The notes beneath the pieces are model-generated. The model worked only from the letters and a program-made list of their open reading frames with translations. It was not told the DNA's origin and ran no database searches. From Acidobacteriota bacterium (GTDB lineage Bacteria > Acidobacteriota > Terriglobia > Bryobacterales > UBA6623): a stretch of DNA of 51,291 nt. Of the stretch, positions 1-8,317 are shown piece after piece (the first letter of the stretch is position 1; each line of letters opens with the position of its first letter). The translations under genes and the position numbers were made by a program. The DNA is taken from assembly GCA_027624045.1 (NCBI GenBank), contig JAQBUE010000011.1:1-51291 (forward strand), given 5' to 3'.

Positions 1-14
1 CGAGGATTCTCGTC

Positions 15-434
15 ATGGAAACTCGACCTTATACAGGAACGCCCAGTCTTTCAGAAGATCAGCTGAGCGCCGGTCGTGAGGACCGACGTGCCTCACCGCG
101 CCTCACCGGCTACCATACTGACGACCTCCGCGTCGAACCCGAGATGCTCTTACACGGGCCCGCCGCGCCTCCCCACCTCTGTGTTGGCGCCAAGCTTGCC
201 GACCTGAGTGAAACAGGTATCGGACTCCGCGTTCTCTCTCCGCTGCGTGTGAGCGCCGAGGTGGCCGTCTGCGTGGATCTGTATCGCGATGGGTCTGGTG
301 AGGAACTCAAGGCGCGGGCAGAAGTCATGCATTGCCATGCGGATGATGACGGATCTTATCGCGTCGGACTTGCGTTCCGGAACGTCGATTGCCGTCCCCT
401 CGATACCAGCTACTACCCGGATCTGGATAGCTGA
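15..434 (+). CDS. PilZ domain protein
   Basis: A 139-residue protein carrying the two signatures of the c-di-GMP-binding PilZ fold: RxxxR at residues 25-29 (RASPR) and DxSxxG at 63-68 (DLSETG). PilZ proteins bind cyclic di-GMP and change the activity of a partner. No second domain, signal peptide or membrane segment is visible, so it is a stand-alone cytoplasmic receptor or adaptor. The ATG follows a GAGG-like purine stretch at the left edge of the window. A c-di-GMP-metabolising GGDEF-EAL gene follows about 300 bases downstream on the same strand, which fits the role, though the gap argues against a tight operon. The family call is firm; the target process is unknown. Confidence 0.8.
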   Translation: METRPYTGTPSLSEDQLSAGREDRRASPRLTGYHTDDLRVEPEMLLHGPAAPPHLCVGAKLADLSETGIGLRVLSPLRVSAEVAVCVDLYRDGSGEELKARAEVMHCHADDDGSYRVGLAFRNVDCRPLDTSYYPDLDS

Positions 435-733
435 AAACAGCAACGCCATCGAAACTCATTCGTCTCACGCCCGGGCGTCCCTTAGCGAGCGAATCCGGGC
501 CACTTGACTTCCGGAGCCGAAACGGGCTTTACTTGTATCCAGAACATTTTTTGAGCGGTTTGTTCTTTTAGTTCCCGCACGGCCGGCTCACCTTTCGCTG
601 ATCTTTGCGTTCGATTGATTTTTTCGCCGATACAGTCAGGTGAACTCGCGGCCGATAAAGGCTTCGGGTTGGCCTGGAAGCATCGAGCAATGAAGAAACC
701 GGACAAGGATCAGCAGGCAGTTTGGGAGCTCGG
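435..733 (+). other. intergenic region between PilZ and GGDEF-EAL genes
   Basis: About 300 bases without a convincing gene. Short frames exist, but none has recognisable protein features. I looked for a c-di-GMP riboswitch ahead of the GGDEF-EAL gene and did not find the GEMM core. The end of the region (GGGAG just ahead of 734) can serve as ribosome binding site for the next gene. Confidence 0.4.
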
Positions 734-2842
734 ATGGGATTTTTCGGTCGATCCGCAGACGTCGACTTCTCCGCACCGCCTCGCGGCGGCGAGGACGTTT
801 TTCTAGGCCGCGGTGACAGCGGTTCCCAACGAGCTTTTCTCCTCCTCAACCGACACGGTGTCGTACTGACGGTGCTCACGGTGTCCCTCGCCGGGACTCT
901 GCTTGCTTGGCTTGCCGCGCGTTCGGCCGTGGAGAACAACGGCGTGGCGCTTTCCGCAGCCTCGGTCATGCTCTCGTATCCGGTCGTGGTCCTCATCGGA
1001 GGACTCGGCGTTTCGTTTCTGCTGGCGGGAATTGCGTTCCTCGCCGACAAGCGGCGGGCGGAGCTCGAACTCAAAGTCAGCATGATGGCCCAGCATCTTG
1101 AGAACGCCGCGGCACCCATCCAAGGGCGGGCCGCGGCGACTTCGTCAGACCAATTCTCGCTGGCGGTACGGGCGGCGCAGGACGGTCTTTGGGACTGGGA
1201 TCTACTGGCGGATCGCATCCACTTCTCGCCTCGCTGGAGGGCCTTGATCGGTTTCGATGATACCGGCCTCAGCGCTCACCCGAGGGAGTGGCTTCAACGC
1301 ATTCACCCCGAAGATCAAGAGCGGTTTCGCTCCGCCTTGCATGACCATCTGGAAGGAAGAAGCACGCATTTCGAGGCGGAGCACCGTCTTCTGCACCGCG
1401 ACGGAACCTACCGCCTGATGCTGGGCCGCGGCGTCGCGATCCGCAACCAGGCCGGCTGTGCCACGCGCGTGGCGGGTTCTCAGACAGACGTCACCGAGCA
1501 GCGCCAAGTAGAGAAGAGCCTGCTTCACGCCTCCATGCACGACACCTTGACCGGCCTGCCGAACCGCAAGCTCTTCATGGAGCGGCTCGTCTTCACAGGC
1601 GACCTCGCCGCGCGGCAGGCCGGATACCGTTTCGCTCTGCTCTTCCTCGACGTCGACCGCTTCAAGGTGATCAATGACAGCTTAGGGCCGATCGTGGGCG
1701 ACGAGCTGCTCATCGAGTTGAGCCGCCGCTTGCTCACATGTGCCAGACCCGGCGATACCGTAGCTCGGCTCGGCGGAGACGAGTTTGCCGTACTGCTCGA
1801 CGACATCCGCCGGGAATCCGATGCCACCGAGATTGCTGCCCGGATTCGCGCCGAGATGGCGGCTCCATTCGAATTGCGAGGACAGCAGGTGTTCACCGGC
1901 GTCAGCATGGGCATCACCTTCAATTCCCAAGCTCACCAACCGGCCGAAGACCTCTTGCGCAACGCCGATGTCGCAATGTCCCACGCCAAGGGACAGGACA
2001 GCCAGACAGGCTATGAGCTGTTCGATCAGAATATGCACGTGCGGGCCGTCGAGCGGCTGCGCGTTGAAACCGAGCTGCGTCACGCCCTCGACCGCGACGA
2101 GTTCCTGGTCTACTACCAGCCGGTGATGCAGATGCCGTCGGGCCGTATTACGGGCTGTGAAGCGCTGGTCCGCTGGGCGCATCCGGAGCGCGGGCTTGTC
2201 TTGCCGAACGAGTTCATCCCTATCGCCGAGGAGACGGGCTTGATCGTGCCGCTAAGTGAGTGGCTGCTCGACAAGGTTTGCCGCGAAATGGCGAGCTTCA
2301 ACGACGCCGGGCTGCCCCCTCTTCAGGTTTCCGTCAATGTCTCGCCTCGGCAGTTTTTCCGGCACGACGTTCTGGAAGTTGTGACACGCGCCCTCGATAA
2401 ATCCGGTCTGTCGCCGTCGCGCCTGCAACTGGAGATCACCGAGAGTGCGCTCGTCGCCAATGCCGACCAAACGATTCGCCCGCTGGTGGAGCTGTTCGCG
2501 AAAGGCGTTCAGATCGCACTCGACGATTTTGGAACCGGATACTCATCGTTGGTCTACCTGCGCCAATTTCCGATCAGCGTTCTCAAAATCAGCGATTCTT
2601 TCACGCGCCACATCACGTCCAACCCGGGTGACGCGGCGATCGCGGCCGGCCTGATCGCCTTGGGCCACAGCCTCGACCTGCGAGTGATCGTCGAGGGGGT
2701 CGAAACGCGGGACCAGTTCGACTTTCTCACGTCCAAGGGCTGTGACGGCGTCCAGGGGCACTACGTCAGCCCGCCGCTGGCGATCGAGGACTTTCGGACG
2801 CTGCTACGGCAGCCGAACGCCTTCTCGGTCTCGGCTCCATGA
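734..2842 (+). CDS. membrane PAS-GGDEF-EAL cyclic di-GMP protein
   Basis: A 702-residue bifunctional c-di-GMP enzyme. Two transmembrane segments (about 43-63 and 79-103) are followed by a PAS/PAC sensor (about 135-255), a GGDEF cyclase domain with intact GGDEF at 347-351 and an RxxD inhibitory site (RPGD, 338-341), and an EAL phosphodiesterase domain with EAL at 476-478 and a later DDFGTGYSSL loop. Both catalytic motifs look complete, so synthesis and breakdown of c-di-GMP are both possible; which dominates cannot be read from sequence. I chose the ATG at 734, which has GGGAG upstream; a TTG at 722 in the same frame would add four residues. The short loop between the two membrane helices makes periplasmic sensing unlikely, so the PAS domain is probably the input. 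Confidence 0.93.
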   Translation: MGFFGRSADVDFSAPPRGGEDVFLGRGDSGSQRAFLLLNRHGVVLTVLTVSLAGTLLAWLAARSAVENNGVALSAASVMLSYPVVVLIGGLGVSFLLAGIAFLADKRRAELELKVSMMAQHLENAAAPIQGRAAATSSDQFSLAVRAAQDGLWDWDLLADRIHFSPRWRALIGFDDTGLSAHPREWLQRIHPEDQERFRSALHDHLEGRSTHFEAEHRLLHRDGTYRLMLGRGVAIRNQAGCATRVAGSQTDVTEQRQVEKSLLHASMHDTLTGLPNRKLFMERLVFTGDLAARQAGYRFALLFLDVDRFKVINDSLGPIVGDELLIELSRRLLTCARPGDTVARLGGDEFAVLLDDIRRESDATEIAARIRAEMAAPFELRGQQVFTGVSMGITFNSQAHQPAEDLLRNADVAMSHAKGQDSQTGYELFDQNMHVRAVERLRVETELRHALDRDEFLVYYQPVMQMPSGRITGCEALVRWAHPERGLVLPNEFIPIAEETGLIVPLSEWLLDKVCREMASFNDAGLPPLQVSVNVSPRQFFRHDVLEVVTRALDKSGLSPSRLQLEITESALVANADQTIRPLVELFAKGVQIALDDFGTGYSSLVYLRQFPISVLKISDSFTRHITSNPGDAAIAAGLIALGHSLDLRVIVEGVETRDQFDFLTSKGCDGVQGHYVSPPLAIEDFRTLLRQPNAFSVSAP

Positions 2843-2913
2843 AACCGGCGCAGCCATCATACCGGCTCACGTAACGGCCTCCTGGAAAACGGCCCCGCAA
2901 GAAATAGTTCCGT

Positions 2914-2919
2914 TATAAT
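2914..2919 (+). promoter_or_regulatory. candidate -10 box upstream of the SMP-30-like gene
   Basis: A perfect TATAAT lies 22 bases ahead of the ATG at 2941. No convincing -35 hexamer sits at the right distance, so this is only a candidate. Confidence 0.4.
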
Positions 2920-2940
2920 CTCGGCACAAGCTCCGAGTCG

Positions 2941-3918
2941 ATGAGAACGTATTACCGCAGCGGCGCCACGCCGTTTCCTTCCAGAATTCTAGTCCTTGCC
3001 GTCCTGCTCAGCGCCGTTCCCGCGTGGGCAGCCGAACCTGTGCCCCATGAACCGGTGCCAGTCGAGATCGTTCGGGTCCCCGCCTATAGCGAGGGGATTG
3101 TCTTCGACCACGCCGGATACGCCTATATCTCTCACGGCAAGCACATCACCCGGATCTCGCTCACGGGCGATTCGAGCGTGCTGTCGTCGATTTGGGCCGA
3201 GACAGGTTCGCCGAACGGCCACAAGGTGCTGGCGGATGGCACACACCTAGTTTGCGACAGAGATCAGCACGCCATTCTGCACCTCGACAAAAACGGCAAG
3301 ATCATCGGCAAGGCTTCGAGCCAGTGCGAGGGACGGCCCCTGCGGACGCCGAATGACCTGACGCTTGACCCTCGGGGAGGCTTCTATTTCACTGACCCGG
3401 GCGATTCGGCCGAAGAGCCGATCGGGACCGTCCATTATGTCGATACGAAGGGTACGACTCATTTGGCAACAGGCGGCTTGCTGTACCCGAATGGAATCGT
3501 ATTGCGCCCCGGCGGCAAGACGTTGTTGGTGGGTGAGAGTAAGCGAAACCGCATTCTCGAGTTTCCGGTGACCGCCCCGGGCAAGTTAGGGCCTATGCGC
3601 GTGTTCGCCGACCTGCCCGGAATGAGCGGCGACCAGATCGACAACCAGCCCGACGGCATGGCTCTCGATACCAAGGGCAATCTGTATGTCGCCCACTACG
3701 GCATGAGGCAAGTGCAGGTGCTCGATCCCAGCGGCAGGCTCATCCGGCGGCTACCCGGAGGCAACCTCACGACGAGCAACGTAGCGTTCGCCGGCCCCAA
3801 GATGGATCAACTCTTCATAACCGGCGCCCTGGGCGCACAGGACACGCAAGGGGCCTTATTCCGGTTGGAGTTGCCGGGCGTGGAGGGGCTGCGAATCTTG
3901 CCCGCTGCCTCCCAGTAA
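2941..3918 (+). CDS. secreted SMP-30/gluconolactonase-like beta-propeller
   Basis: A 325-residue protein with a Sec signal peptide (about 1-30, ending AWA). The rest is a six-bladed propeller of the SMP-30/gluconolactonase/LRE type. The usual metal-ligand positions are visible as SEG (Glu51), PND, YPNG and PDG. Family members hydrolyse sugar lactones or organophosphates in a calcium- or zinc-dependent way; the actual substrate is unknown here. The signal peptide puts it in the periplasm or outside. It stands between a c-di-GMP gene and rmuC, so context gives no pathway. Confidence 0.8.
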   Translation: MRTYYRSGATPFPSRILVLAVLLSAVPAWAAEPVPHEPVPVEIVRVPAYSEGIVFDHAGYAYISHGKHITRISLTGDSSVLSSIWAETGSPNGHKVLADGTHLVCDRDQHAILHLDKNGKIIGKASSQCEGRPLRTPNDLTLDPRGGFYFTDPGDSAEEPIGTVHYVDTKGTTHLATGGLLYPNGIVLRPGGKTLLVGESKRNRILEFPVTAPGKLGPMRVFADLPGMSGDQIDNQPDGMALDTKGNLYVAHYGMRQVQVLDPSGRLIRRLPGGNLTTSNVAFAGPKMDQLFITGALGAQDTQGALFRLELPGVEGLRILPAASQ

Positions 3919-3955
3919 TGTATTCCCCGAGGCGGGACGCACGGATTTCTTCCTG

Positions 3956-5362
3956 ATGACCACCGAATCTTTATTGCTCGCGCTGGCGCTGACGGCGGTA
4001 CCGGCCGCGGTTTGGCTGGTCGCGAAGGTTCATCGGGCGCTCGAAGGGCTCTCGCTGCGGCTCGATGAGCAGAACCGCCACGGAGAACACCTCTCAAGCC
4101 AGCTTCGCGAGCAGGCCCGCGACACCGATGAAGTCGTACGCCGCCTCGACCACGACGTCAGAGAACAGCAGGTGGAGGCTCGCGAGACCCTGTTTGAGCA
4201 GCTTGCCGCGGCCCGCGAACAACAGCAGGCCTCGTTGCACCGCTTCGAACAGGGCCTCGCTCAAAGTTTCAGCGAGTTGCGGCAAAGCCTCGAACAGCGC
4301 CACACCGCCGCCGTCGGGTCGCAGCAGGAAGCGCTCGACCGCGGCATCGGCCGCGTTCAGCAGCAACTCACTGAGACGCTTTCGCGGACCACCACCGAAC
4401 TCGGCACGCGTATGGACGCGCTGACCGCCGCGACGAATCAGAAACTGCTCGAGATCAGTGGTCAGGTCGACCGGCGGCTCTCGGAAGGCTTCGAGAAGAC
4501 GACCGCCACATTCACCGAGATCGTCGAGAGGATCGCCATCATCGACGCCGCGCAGCAGAAGATCACTGAACTTTCAAGCAGCGTCGTGAGCCTGCAGGAA
4601 GTGCTGGCCGATCGCTCGGCGCGCGGAGCGTTCGGGGAAGTGCAACTGGAAGCGCTGGTTCGCAACCTGCTGCCCGAAGCGGCGTTCAAAACGCAGCACA
4701 CGCTCTCGAACGGCAATCGCGTGGACTGTATTCTCTTTCTGCCGTCGCCGACCGGCAACGTACCGATCGATTCCAAGTTTCCGCTCGAAAACTATCGGCG
4801 TAAGATCGATTCCCGCCTCAGCGTCGAGGAACGGAAAGTCGCCGAAGCCGCATTTGTGCGAGACGTGCGAACGCACATTCAAGCGATCGCCGAGAAGTAC
4901 GTCGCTCCGCCCGAGACATCCGACGGCGCCGTCATGTTCATACCCGCCGAGGCCGTATTCGCCGAGATTCATTCCATGCATCCGAACCTTGTCAACGAGG
5001 CGCATCGGGCGCGCGTCTGGATGTGCTCGCCAACAACATTGATGGCGATCCTGACGACAGCGCGCGCCGTATTGAAGGACGAAGCGACCCGCCAGCAGGT
5101 GCATATTATCCAGGAACACCTCAGAACGCTTGCGGCCGATTTTCAACGCTTCGGTGGCCGCATGGATGATCTCGCGAAACATATCCGGCAGGCCGGCGAA
5201 GACGTCGATCGCGTGCATATGTCGGCGCGGAAGATTACGAGCCGCTTCAGCAAGATCGAGCAACTGGACCTCAAAAACAATGAGACGCCGACCCTATTGA
5301 CGCCGGATGCGGATGATGAACCCGACGAACTACAGGCTCACGGAGAAACAGCTTCGAGCTAG
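3956..5362 (+). CDS. rmuC: RmuC family DNA recombination protein
   Basis: A 468-residue protein with an N-terminal membrane or hydrophobic helix (about 5-22), a long Gln/Glu/Arg-rich coiled coil (about 25-220) and the RmuC domain (about 200-425), including the conserved block NVPIDSKFPLENYRR near residue 268. RmuC limits inversion and recombination at short inverted repeats in Escherichia coli; the domain belongs to the PD-(D/E)XK nuclease superfamily. Length and architecture are normal. It starts 37 bases after the SMP-30-like gene and may share its transcript. The last 40 residues are acidic and not conserved. Confidence 0.9.
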   Translation: MTTESLLLALALTAVPAAVWLVAKVHRALEGLSLRLDEQNRHGEHLSSQLREQARDTDEVVRRLDHDVREQQVEARETLFEQLAAAREQQQASLHRFEQGLAQSFSELRQSLEQRHTAAVGSQQEALDRGIGRVQQQLTETLSRTTTELGTRMDALTAATNQKLLEISGQVDRRLSEGFEKTTATFTEIVERIAIIDAAQQKITELSSSVVSLQEVLADRSARGAFGEVQLEALVRNLLPEAAFKTQHTLSNGNRVDCILFLPSPTGNVPIDSKFPLENYRRKIDSRLSVEERKVAEAAFVRDVRTHIQAIAEKYVAPPETSDGAVMFIPAEAVFAEIHSMHPNLVNEAHRARVWMCSPTTLMAILTTARAVLKDEATRQQVHIIQEHLRTLAADFQRFGGRMDDLAKHIRQAGEDVDRVHMSARKITSRFSKIEQLDLKNNETPTLLTPDADDEPDELQAHGETASS

Positions 5363-5407
5363 GTCGGCGCCCATCTTCGACCCGAGCCGTGACCGGTCTC
5401 GGCTTAG

Positions 5408-5460
5408 CGAGAAGACAGGCGTCTCGTGGTGGAGAATATTTCGGCGGGAGGATTGAGGGT
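5408..5460 (+). other. possible PilZ-like remnant
   Basis: In one frame, directly after a stop codon, the sequence reads REDRRLVVENISAGGLRV, which has the look of the PilZ signatures (Arg-rich start, then N/D-x-S-x-G-G). Nothing PilZ-like follows, and the minus strand here carries a better gene (5466-5660). It may be a decayed PilZ fragment or chance. Confidence 0.25.
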
Positions 5461-5465
5461 TCAGC

Positions 5466-5660
5466 TCAAGCGACCGGCGCGTGCTCGGACTTGTCGCGGT
5501 TCGGGCAGGTTCCGCAGGAAAGCGGGTCGCCGTCCGGATCGAGCACGGCAGGCCCGCCGCAGGATCCCCGCAAGCAGGGCCGCTTCATCACGACACCAAT
5601 CGCCATCCCGAACATGACGATCGCGATGGCGGCAACCGTAAGGGCAAGTAAGCCGAACAT
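5466..5660 (-). CDS. small NqrM-like membrane-anchored cysteine protein
   Basis: A 64-residue protein with one transmembrane helix (about 3-25) followed by a short tail with four cysteines (29, 34, 49, 52) in the pattern C-x4-CGG then CGTC. This is the architecture of NqrM (DUF539), the small maturation factor for the Na+-translocating NADH:quinone reductase, which may help deliver iron. No nqr or apbE gene is present in the window, so the partner is unknown. A weak GAAGG precedes the ATG. It stands alone on the minus strand between rmuC and the ceramidase-like gene. The family assignment rests on motif and topology only. Confidence 0.6.
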   Translation of the reverse strand: MFGLLALTVAAIAIVMFGMAIGVVMKRPCLRGSCGGPAVLDPDGDPLSCGTCPNRDKSEHAPVA

Positions 5661-5743
5661 GAACCTTCATTGTCGGACATGGCAACGGTTCGTGCCCCAG
5701 CGCGGGCATGAGGGGAGCGAGACGCTCATGAACCGGGCGTGAC

Positions 5744-5788
5744 AAACATGAGTGTTCGTCACTATCGCGCTCAAACATGAGCGTTCGT
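5744..5788 (+). repeat. two 16-base direct repeats, probable operator
   Basis: AAACATGAGTGTTCGT at 5744-5759 and AAACATGAGCGTTCGT at 5773-5788 differ at one base and are 29 bases apart, close to three helical turns. They lie just upstream of the -35 box of the ceramidase promoter, a natural place for a regulator to bind. The regulator is not in the window. Confidence 0.5.
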
Positions 5789-5799
5789 GATTACTGTGC

Positions 5800-5829
5800 T
5801 TGACAGCCCTCGGGGGCCGCCGTGATATT
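5800..5829 (+). promoter_or_regulatory. sigma-70-like promoter of the ceramidase-hydrolase pair
   Basis: A consensus -35 TTGACA (5800-5805) is followed at 17-18 bases by a TGATAT/GATATT -10 (5823-5829). The predicted start of transcription would fall at about 5835, only a few bases before the ATG at 5839, so the message may be almost leaderless. The GGAGG at 5830-5834 would then lie at its very edge. Confidence 0.55.
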
Positions 5830-5838
5830 GGAGGGGCG

Positions 5839-7209
5839 ATGCAGATCCCCCATGCGGTTCGATGCGCTTGCTTGCTCCTTCTCGCCGCTGTTTCGCCACT
5901 CGTCGTGGCCGCCCAAGGCTGGCAAGCGGGCGCCGCGAGCATTACGATTACGCCCGAAAAGCCGATCTGGATGGCCGGCTACGGGAACCGCGATCGACCT
6001 GCCGAAGGCACGGCTCAGCAACTCCACGCCAAGGCGCTTGCTCTGCGCGACGACGCGGGCGGCCGCGCCGTTCTTGTAACGACCGACATGCTCGGGTTCC
6101 CGCAAGACCTGGCCCGGCGTGTCACCACTCGCGCCGAGCAGCTTTATGGTCTTTCCCGCGAGCGCATTCTGCTGAACTCCTCGCACACCCACACCGGCCC
6201 TGTCGTCGGAAGGACCCTCGCCGCCGCTTATCCCAAAATGAGCGATGAGCAGTGGGCCGACGTCGACGAATACACGCAAGTCCTCGAGGACAAGGTCATC
6301 CGCGTGATCGGCCAGGCCCTCGCTAACCTGAAACCTGCCGAAGTCAGTTTCGGACGTACGCGCGCCGGGTTCGCGGTGAACCGCCGCCTTGAGACCCCCG
6401 ATGGGTTCAAGGGCGGCAACGACAACTGGGAGGGTCCTGTCGATCACGACGTGCCGATCCTGCGCGTCCGCGACGCCGAGGGAACGATGCTCGCGATCGT
6501 CTTCGGTTACGCCTGCCACAACACCGCGATTCGCGGGACTGACTACGAGTTCCACGGCGGCTGGGCGGGCACGGCGCAGCAGGTCATCGAAGAAGACTAT
6601 CCCGGGGCCGTCGCTCTGTTCATGATGGGCTGCGGGGCCGACGCCAACCCCTACCCGCGCGGCGGCGTCGAGATGGCGAACCAGCACGGTAAAACGATTG
6701 CCGGAATGGTCTCCCGCGCGGTGGCGAAAGAATTCCCCGCCCTCGCCGGCCCCCTCAAACCGGTCTACGAGGAATTTCCGGTGGCCTTCGCTCAGCCGCC
6801 TCCGCGCGAGGAGTTTGAGCGTCGGCTGCGCCAAGGGAATGAGTACGAACAATTCCACGCGCGGCTAATGCTGAAGACCTTTGACGAAAAGGGAAGCCTA
6901 CCGCGGCGCTACCCCTATCCGGCGCAGGTCTGGCGGTTCGGGGACGGCCTGACCTTGATCGCCCTCGGCGGCGAGGTTGTTGTCGACTACGCGCTACGGC
7001 TCAAGAAAGAACTCGGCGCCGACAAGCTCTGGGTCGCCGGATACAGCAACGACGTGTTCGCCTACATCCCGTCGCTGCGCGTTCTCAATGAAGGCGGGTA
7101 TGAGGCCGAGAGCGCGATGATCTATTACGGTCAACCGGGGCGGTTTGCGTCCTCGATCGAAGAGACCATCATCGGCAAGATTCACGAACTCGTCAAGAAG
7201 GCTCGCTAA
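5839..7209 (+). CDS. secreted neutral/alkaline ceramidase-like amidohydrolase
   Basis: A 456-residue protein with a Sec signal peptide (cleavage near residue 25, VVAA-QG). It resembles the N-terminal domain of neutral/alkaline non-lysosomal ceramidases, with the SHTHTGP block at 115-121 and the later ACHNTA and GCGADANP segments that contribute zinc ligands and the active site. Family members cleave the amide of ceramides, but bacterial relatives of this size are often of unknown substrate. It is shorter than classical ceramidases (about 650 residues), lacking the C-terminal beta domain. GGAGG at 5830-5834 supports the ATG at 5839; frames further upstream read into the promoter. The hydrolase gene follows after 12 bases, so they are very probably cotranscribed. 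Confidence 0.85.
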   Translation: MQIPHAVRCACLLLLAAVSPLVVAAQGWQAGAASITITPEKPIWMAGYGNRDRPAEGTAQQLHAKALALRDDAGGRAVLVTTDMLGFPQDLARRVTTRAEQLYGLSRERILLNSSHTHTGPVVGRTLAAAYPKMSDEQWADVDEYTQVLEDKVIRVIGQALANLKPAEVSFGRTRAGFAVNRRLETPDGFKGGNDNWEGPVDHDVPILRVRDAEGTMLAIVFGYACHNTAIRGTDYEFHGGWAGTAQQVIEEDYPGAVALFMMGCGADANPYPRGGVEMANQHGKTIAGMVSRAVAKEFPALAGPLKPVYEEFPVAFAQPPPREEFERRLRQGNEYEQFHARLMLKTFDEKGSLPRRYPYPAQVWRFGDGLTLIALGGEVVVDYALRLKKELGADKLWVAGYSNDVFAYIPSLRVLNEGGYEAESAMIYYGQPGRFASSIEETIIGKIHELVKKAR

Positions 7210-7221
7210 AGGAGCAGCGTT

Positions 7222-8286
7222 ATGAAATCCCCTTGGTCCACCGCACTCGGCCGGCGCGGCTTCCTCATAACCGCCGCAGGCGCTCTGGGCGCCTGCGCGC
7301 CGGATATGGGCGATCTCTCCGAACCCGAAGACCCCCTCGTAAATGTGAAAGACCGCGCCCAGTGGTCGCGGCGGCGCGAGGTGATCCTCTACAACATGCA
7401 GCTCGTCATGGGCGAGTTTCCCAAAACAGAACGGACGCCGCTCGATATCGAGGAAATCGAGACAACCGACTTCCCCGCCCTGACGCGAAAACAAGTCACG
7501 TTCGTGAGTGAACAGAACGATCGCGTACCGGCGTATCTGTTCATCCCGAAGAATCTGAACGGCAAAACCGGCGGCATGCTGTGCCTGCATCAAACGACAA
7601 AGATCGGCAAAGGCGAACCGGCCGCCATCGGAGGCAAGCCCGATCTGCACTACGCGAAGGAACTCGCCGAAAGGGGCTACGTCACCCTGGCTCCCGACTA
7701 TCCCAACTTCGGCGACTACGCATACGACCCTTACGCGAACGGCTACGCCAGCGCCACCATGAAAGGTATTTGGAACCACATGCGCGCCGTGGACCTACTG
7801 CAGTCACTCAACGAAGTCGACAAAGACCGTATCGGCTGCATCGGGCACTCGCTCGGCGGCCACAATACGCTCTACGTTGGGGCCTTCGACGAGCGCATCC
7901 GTGCGATGGTCACGAGTTGCGGCTTTAACTCGTTCTATAAATACAAGGGCGGCGATCTCACCGGCTGGAGCCACAAAGGCTACATGCCGCGCATCGCCGC
8001 TGCGTACGATCGAGACCCGGCGAAGATGCCCTTCGACTTCACGCACGTCCTCGCCGCCCAAGCCCCGCGGGCCGTCTTTATCAACGCGCCGCTGAACGAT
8101 ACAAACTTTGAAGTCTCCGGCGTACGCGACTGTGTCGATGCGGCTTGGCCGATCTACGAGAATATCTTCGAAGCGGGTGAAAAGCTTGTCGCCGTACATC
8201 CTGAAGCGGGCCACGAATTTCCGCCGGATGTTCGGAGGCAGGCTTATGAGTTTCTCGACCGCTGGGTGGGACCTGCGAAAGTTTGA
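7222..8286 (+). CDS. dienelactone-hydrolase-like alpha/beta hydrolase, Tat lipoprotein
   Basis: A 354-residue alpha/beta hydrolase. The nucleophile elbow is GHSLGGH (208-214, Ser210), and the catalytic His probably lies in HPEAGHEF near the end. The N-terminus has a twin-arginine motif (GRRGFL) and a lipobox (LGAC), so it is probably exported folded and lipid-anchored. AAAGGAG at 7208-7214 is an excellent ribosome binding site. Relatives include acetyl xylan esterases and dienelactone hydrolases; the substrate is unknown. Tight linkage to the ceramidase-like gene suggests that both act on the same extracytoplasmic substrate, which is an inference. Confidence 0.85.
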   Translation: MKSPWSTALGRRGFLITAAGALGACAPDMGDLSEPEDPLVNVKDRAQWSRRREVILYNMQLVMGEFPKTERTPLDIEEIETTDFPALTRKQVTFVSEQNDRVPAYLFIPKNLNGKTGGMLCLHQTTKIGKGEPAAIGGKPDLHYAKELAERGYVTLAPDYPNFGDYAYDPYANGYASATMKGIWNHMRAVDLLQSLNEVDKDRIGCIGHSLGGHNTLYVGAFDERIRAMVTSCGFNSFYKYKGGDLTGWSHKGYMPRIAAAYDRDPAKMPFDFTHVLAAQAPRAVFINAPLNDTNFEVSGVRDCVDAAWPIYENIFEAGEKLVAVHPEAGHEFPPDVRRQAYEFLDRWVGPAKV

Positions 8287-8293
8287 AAAGCCA

Positions 8294-8315
8294 CAGACCC
8301 CAAAACCGAGGTCTG
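8294..8315. terminator. hairpin between convergent genes
   Basis: CAGACC (8294-8299) pairs with GGTCTG (8310-8315) around a 10-base loop in the 31-base gap between the plus-strand hydrolase gene and the minus-strand HEAT gene. There is no clear T run. It could end both transcripts or be a dispersed repeat. Confidence 0.35.
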
Positions 8316-8317
8316 CG

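Noticed and set aside
435..733. Possible c-di-GMP riboswitch ahead of the GGDEF-EAL gene
   Set aside because: The region has purine-rich and G-rich pieces, but the GEMM core and the paired loop sequence are not found.
568..1218. 216-residue open frame on the minus strand
   Set aside because: Antisense to the PAS-GGDEF-EAL gene, Arg/Ser-rich, no domain; a high-GC shadow.
5791..6858. 355-residue open frame on the minus strand
   Set aside because: Lies opposite the ceramidase-like gene, which has a signal peptide, ribosome binding site and motifs.
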